Below the pieces are notes generated by a model, which saw only the letters and a list, made by a program, of their open reading frames with translations, was not told where the DNA came from and searched no databases. Positions 56,058-64,000 of a stretch of 64,000 nt of DNA are shown here, piece after piece. A program made the position numbers and the translations under genes. Source of the DNA: Gadus chalcogrammus. Its lineage: Eukaryota > Chordata > Actinopteri > Gadiformes > Gadidae. The stretch is from the NCBI RefSeq assembly GCF_026213295.1, contig NC_079417.1:899575-963574 (forward strand), in the 5' to 3' direction. Each line of letters opens with the position of its first letter. Positions within the stretch are counted from its first letter, which is position 1.

Positions 56058-58617
56058 AAGAGAGTCAGCGTGTGGGATATATGATCAAAACACAAACATG
56101 GCGGGCCTGTCTGTATTTGTAGACTGAAGGCAGACATCGCAGTGTAGATTTCAAACACTAGATGGCAGTATCACTCCATTAGATTTTACTGAACGGGTCC
56201 CAATAGTATCTGTCTGCGTCCTGCAAGACGGAGGCGTAACTTGTAGTAGGAGGCGTAACTTGTACTAGGAGGCGTAACTTGTTCTTTTCTAAATCACGGT
56301 TCACACGAGATCTTCATTGAAGTCGGGTCTTCCGATATTCATGACAGTAAGTAAATTTAAGGCCTAATATTTGAGGTCCGAGTTGCGGTCATTTATGTAC
56401 CCGCGCACCACTGCTACATACAGATAATTTCCGCGTTATAGAAAAGTACTAGACACGCCCCCGACTACAAGTTACGCCTCCGACTACATGTTACGCCTCC
56501 TAGTGCAAGTTACGCCTCCTCCGACTACAAGTTACGCCTCCTACTACAAGTTACACCTCTGTCTTGCAGGACACAGACAGACCCAACTCACGGGTCCACG
56601 TTGCAATAACGAGATAGTACCCCATCCTTCATTGAGGATGAGGGGTGGAGGTGGAATGAGTTGGAGGAGGTGGAGGCACATTGAGGATGAGGGGTGGAGG
56701 TGGAATGAGTTGGAGGAGGTGGAGGCACATTGAGGATGAGGTGGAGGTGGAATGAGTTGGAGGAGGTGGAGGCACATTGAGGATGAGGGGTGGAGGAGCT
56801 GTGCTGTACCTTGGCCAGGGTGGGCAGCTGGTTGGACACCAGGGTCTTGAACTCTGCGGTGTCCAGCGTTGAGCGGCCATCCTTGGTCTCAGAGAAGAAC
56901 CCAGTGACCAGCGTGTTGAGGGCCAGCTCCAGGTCCGAGTACTGCAGCACAGACAGACCGACGTTAACCTCATCCCTGCTCTGAGTACTGCAGCACAGAC
57001 AGACAGACGTCAACATCATCCCTGCTCTGAGTACTGCAGCACAGACAGACAGACGTCAACATCATCCCTGCTCTGATTACTGCAGCACAGACAGTACAGT
57101 CAGACACTCAACACTTTGAGCACTGACCCAGCACAGACAGACGTCACACTGAGTACTGACGCAGCACAGACAGAAACACTCCTTACTCCGAGGTCTGACG
57201 CAGCACAGACGATACACCCATAGTAAAGCTCATCACTGCCAGACAGACCTTCCACTCATCGTTTCTACTGTTGATAATGTAACATTAGTCGGTTCCTCCG
57301 CTCTCATTGGGACAAGACTCATCTTCTGTGTGTGTCTGCGGCTGCTGGTGTCGCCCCAGACGGCCCCCAGGATCAATGAAGGATCTTCTGATCTTCAGTC
57401 TGGAGGCTCCCTCCCTCTGATTGGTTCCCATACTTAAGAATTCCATTCTCTTAAAAAAAAAAAACCGTTCCATTGGAATGACTCAGAAATCCATCAGTGA
57501 CAGGGAAGGTCTGTCCGTTTTTTTTTTTATCAATTCCCTGGCGCGAACTATAGTGGCCAACTTAGGAACCGCCAGATCGCGTCTCTTATAACAGAATCAC
57601 GCATTACACACGGACACAGAATCAGAAAGAAGCACTCTACAGACTCACACAGAAACACTCAAACACTTACACAAACAGACAGACAAAGACGCACACAGAC
57701 GCTCACACACGCACAGACTCACACATGCAGTCAGGTTTAGTGTTGTGTTACGACTCAGGAAAACCAGAAAAAGTATTTCCCACTCTGCTTGTGTTTGCTC
57801 AGGGTCAGTGTTGACTTAGTGGGCGGTAGGTCTGGTCACATGACTCAGACCTCCTCCAGGTAACACACCTGGTCTGAGATAAAGGTGAACCTTGAGAATC
57901 GTATCACCTCCTTAACCAGCGATCAAAACTCACCAGAATGATGCTTCATTAACCATCAAGGTAGCAGACTACACCAGTAAATACTGTGGTTGTACTGGGC
58001 GGCTCCCAGTGTACAGCTGCTCGTACGTTTCTTTCTGAAACGTGACTGAACGTTATAAAGTTATAAAGTTAAACACTAATAAACCAGATAACATGTCGCC
58101 ATGGGCGTCAACCGAAGATTCAAAGTTGAGTTTCTACCGCGCGAATAAAAACGGAGCTGAAGAATCCTGAACATGAAGAAGTTTCTACTGGCAACATAAA
58201 ACAGAACCCGTGCGGAGTGGGACGGGTCCGAAGGAGAGAAACAGTGAGAGATACAGTCTGACATTCCTAAGCTGTCTCCCCGACCCTCCTTGACCGTCCC
58301 AGTCCCACCGAGACCGTCCCAGTCCGTCCCAGTCCCACCCAGTCTGAGAACCCCCAGAACATAGACCACTGGCTCCCGGAGGTCCCGGACTCACGCTGTT
58401 CGGTCACTCAGACCACAGCGTCCTACACGGATTAAACGCACTGCAACACTTTTCCTTTCACCGAGTTGAACCTGATCTGTTGACAACTTCACCCGCACGT
58501 AGGCTGAGCCTCCGAGGGTCTAGAGAACATCTCCATTTGCAGAGAGCTACCAGTTCCCTATCTCTGAGACCGACACCTAAGGAGTGGTCGGTAAGGGGAC
58601 CTTACCTTAACGGCCAT
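55673..58617 (-). CDS. S100-family EF-hand protein (S100A13/A14/A16-like)
   Basis: Three coding exons in phase 0: 58617-58606 (MAVK), 56941-56810 ([16 protein letters not shown] .. [20 protein letters not shown]) and 55840-55673 ([20 protein letters not shown] .. MMCGCSIS, stop). The product is 103 residues, the normal S100 length. S100 proteins are small dimeric EF-hand proteins that bind targets on calcium. The first, S100-specific loop is recognisable. The second has Gly at loop position 1 and Asn at position 12 ([12 protein letters not shown]), so canonical calcium binding there is unlikely, as in S100A14. [12 protein letters not shown] matches the A13/A14/A16 style (FWELI, YWRLI). The splice between the two EF-hand exons is where S100 genes normally split. 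Exact fish orthologue not assigned. Confidence 0.87.
55843..56054. repeat. (AC)n-(ACAG)n-(AC)n microsatellite, S100 intron 2
   Basis: About 60 bp of CA, about 70 bp of ACAG and about 50 bp of CA, starting two bases into the intron side of the acceptor of the last S100 exon. Confidence 0.97.
56205..56590. repeat. Foldback repeat, S100 intron 2
   Basis: GGAGGCGTAACTTGTAGTA is repeated three times at 56228-56282. Its complement is repeated five times at 56462-56560. The outer ends CTGTCTGCGTCCTGCAAGAC and complement CTGTCTGTGTCCTGCAAGAC also pair, so the whole 380 bp can fold back. The arms have different copy numbers. Confidence 0.8.
56632..56802. repeat. About 49-bp minisatellite, S100 intron 2
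   Basis: GAGGATGAGGGGTGGAGGTG + GAATGAGTTGGAGGAGGTGG + AGGCACATT, about four copies, ending next to the exon 2 donor. Confidence 0.93.
56936..57125 (-). repeat. 46-bp tandem repeat duplicating the S100 exon 2 acceptor
   Basis: On the - strand the unit ends GTCTGTGCTGCAG|TACTC, the same as the true exon 2 acceptor and first bases of exon 2. Three further copies lie upstream in intron 1 (about 56987, 57033, 57079), each with an intact CTGCAG. Confidence 0.8.
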
Positions 58618-58681
58618 CCTGCAGTCCCGTCCGATAGTGGTTCTTTAGTACTTTAGTGGTTCCCCCTCCGGACGTCCCGCG

Positions 58682-58689
58682 GTTATATC
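58682..58689 (-). promoter_or_regulatory. Possible S100 TATA box
   Basis: AGATATAA on the - strand, about 65-70 bp upstream of the ATG at 58617. Transcription would start near 58655, leaving a 5' UTR of about 40 bp. A short stretch (TTACGTAA-like or GC box) was not seen. Confidence 0.35.
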
Positions 58690-58792
58690 TGCTGCTGCGG
58701 GGCATGACGTCATGACGGCTGTCATACGAGCGTTAAACCGACGCACGAGGCGCCGTGTGTAACCTGCCCCCAATGTGCGGGTGTGTGTGGCC

Positions 58793-58881
58793 CCGCACAC
58801 ACACACACACACACACACATACGCGCGACGGCACTCACGCGCATGGACACACGCACACACCCCTTCCCCCCCTCCCACACA

Positions 58882-58948
<67 letters not shown>
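58793..58948. repeat. Two (AC)n microsatellites between S100 and DCST
   Basis: Two CA arrays around a GC-rich spacer containing CACCCCTTCCCCCCCTCCCA. Confidence 0.95.
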
Positions 58949-58951
<3 letters not shown>

Positions 58952-59521
58952 ATTGAAAGTAGAGTCCATATCAGATTCTGCTGCTGATATCCACCGTGCC
59001 ACGCCCTTTTCTCAACGGCCAAACGAAGAGAAAATGTTCTTCATCCAATACAGACAAATATCACTGTAGCCTATTCAATTATAACTTTTTATATAACTTA
59101 TTTTTTATTTGTCATTCTTTATCAAGTTGACATTATCGTGTTTAGGACAAGGGGTTTATATCAGTGACCCGATCAAACTAAACTGCTCCCCCCACAAACT
59201 CTGAAATCCACCCATTGTCCTGTATCAGTGAACGACGGGCTGGTTCGATCTGTGCCCTCAGCGCCGAATAGACCACGCCCCCCCTCGCTCATTGGTCGTT
59301 GACTGCTCCTTCATGAACGAGGGGGATACCTTCTAGTTCTACCTGAACAGGTAGACAGTAGCACAAGGTGTGGTCGATTCAACCCTAAACAATGAATGAC
59401 TTCTTTGTTTTGGGTCGAATCTAACAGAACCCTAGATTGTATTCTGTTGGCGTCTGATTTTTAGCAGAGGATTAAAGTCAAACCCTTCAACATCCCACCG
59501 GGGTAGAAACAATATGCAGGT

Positions 59522-59645
<124 letters not shown>

Positions 59646-59843
59646 GTGCATGTGTGCTTTATGGACAGGTCAGACCCAGGGGCCAGTATGAAACCAGTAC
59701 GTCACTAAAGCTAACTTGAACAAAGCAGTTCACAACATGCACATAGCGGTACACAACATGTACACAACATGTACACAACGTGGTAGACATTGTGCGGTCA
59801 CTGGCTCCTCATGAAACACCACCACCAGGTCAGCTGAGTCTGT

Positions 59844-59849
59844 TTTATT
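59844..59849 (-). terminator. DCST poly(A) signal
   Basis: AATAAA on the - strand about 40 bp beyond the stop codon at 59889-59891, implying a very short 3' UTR. Confidence 0.6.
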
Positions 59850-59888
59850 CTGGTTTGGACTGGTTCAGGGTAGTCCTGGATCAACCCA

Positions 59889-64000
<4,112 letters not shown>

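Overview
This is a eukaryotic, almost certainly teleost, nuclear window. Genes are split by GT-AG introns, and exons are GC-rich islands in AT-richer DNA. The sequence carries the common teleost dispersed repeat with core CATTTAGCAGACGCTTTTAT, many TTAA- or 8-bp-TSD DNA transposons, and a very heavy load of (AC)n, (GA)n, (ACAG)n and minisatellites. That tandem-repeat density resembles cod-like (gadiform) genomes; this last step is inference. There is one 100-bp assembly gap (3901-4000). No prokaryotic, phage, plasmid or CRISPR feature is present.

Four protein-coding genes can be rebuilt exon by exon with consistent splice phases. (1) A perilipin on + (non-coding first exon ending at 7153, CDS 8655-17008), a lipid- or carotenoid-droplet coat protein, best guess the teleost-specific Plin6. 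Its last exon is tandemly duplicated: a decayed copy at 14808-15066 would give a short C-terminus, and the intact copy at 16175-17008 gives a long tail with five RRxS (PKA-type) motifs. (2) A TIF1-family TRIM protein on - (21043-30113, 5' end not seen): two B-boxes, coiled coil, a long repeat-rich middle with an HP1-box PxVxL and an AT-hook-like motif, then PHD and a very divergent bromodomain. It converges tail-to-tail on the perilipin. (3) A complete three-exon S100 protein on - (55673-58617), S100A13/A14/A16-like, with a degenerate second EF-hand. (4) The 3' end of a DC-STAMP-domain gene, DCST1 or DCST2, on - (59889-63568), with its C4C4 RING-like module.

Layout: 1-6.5 kb transposon debris, gap and minisatellites; 7-17.5 kb perilipin; 17.5-20.5 kb anonymous DNA with one internal duplication; 20.5-30.1 kb TIF1-like gene; 30.1-55.4 kb a gene-poor block of nested mobile elements (hAT-like with 8-bp TSDs, TTAA MITEs, LTR-like elements, a LINE 3' end, a perfect 88-bp inverted repeat about 2 kb apart); 55.4-58.7 kb S100; 59.8-64 kb DCST. 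S100 and DCST genes lie in the human 1q21-q22 region, so this may be the teleost counterpart of that region with a perilipin that tetrapods lack there. The genes do not form a pathway; they are neighbours by synteny.

The observations most worth following are the duplicated perilipin terminal exon, the stop-free 525-bp repeat intron in the TIF1-like gene (possible exitron), and the perfect long inverted repeat at 44.0/46.0 kb.
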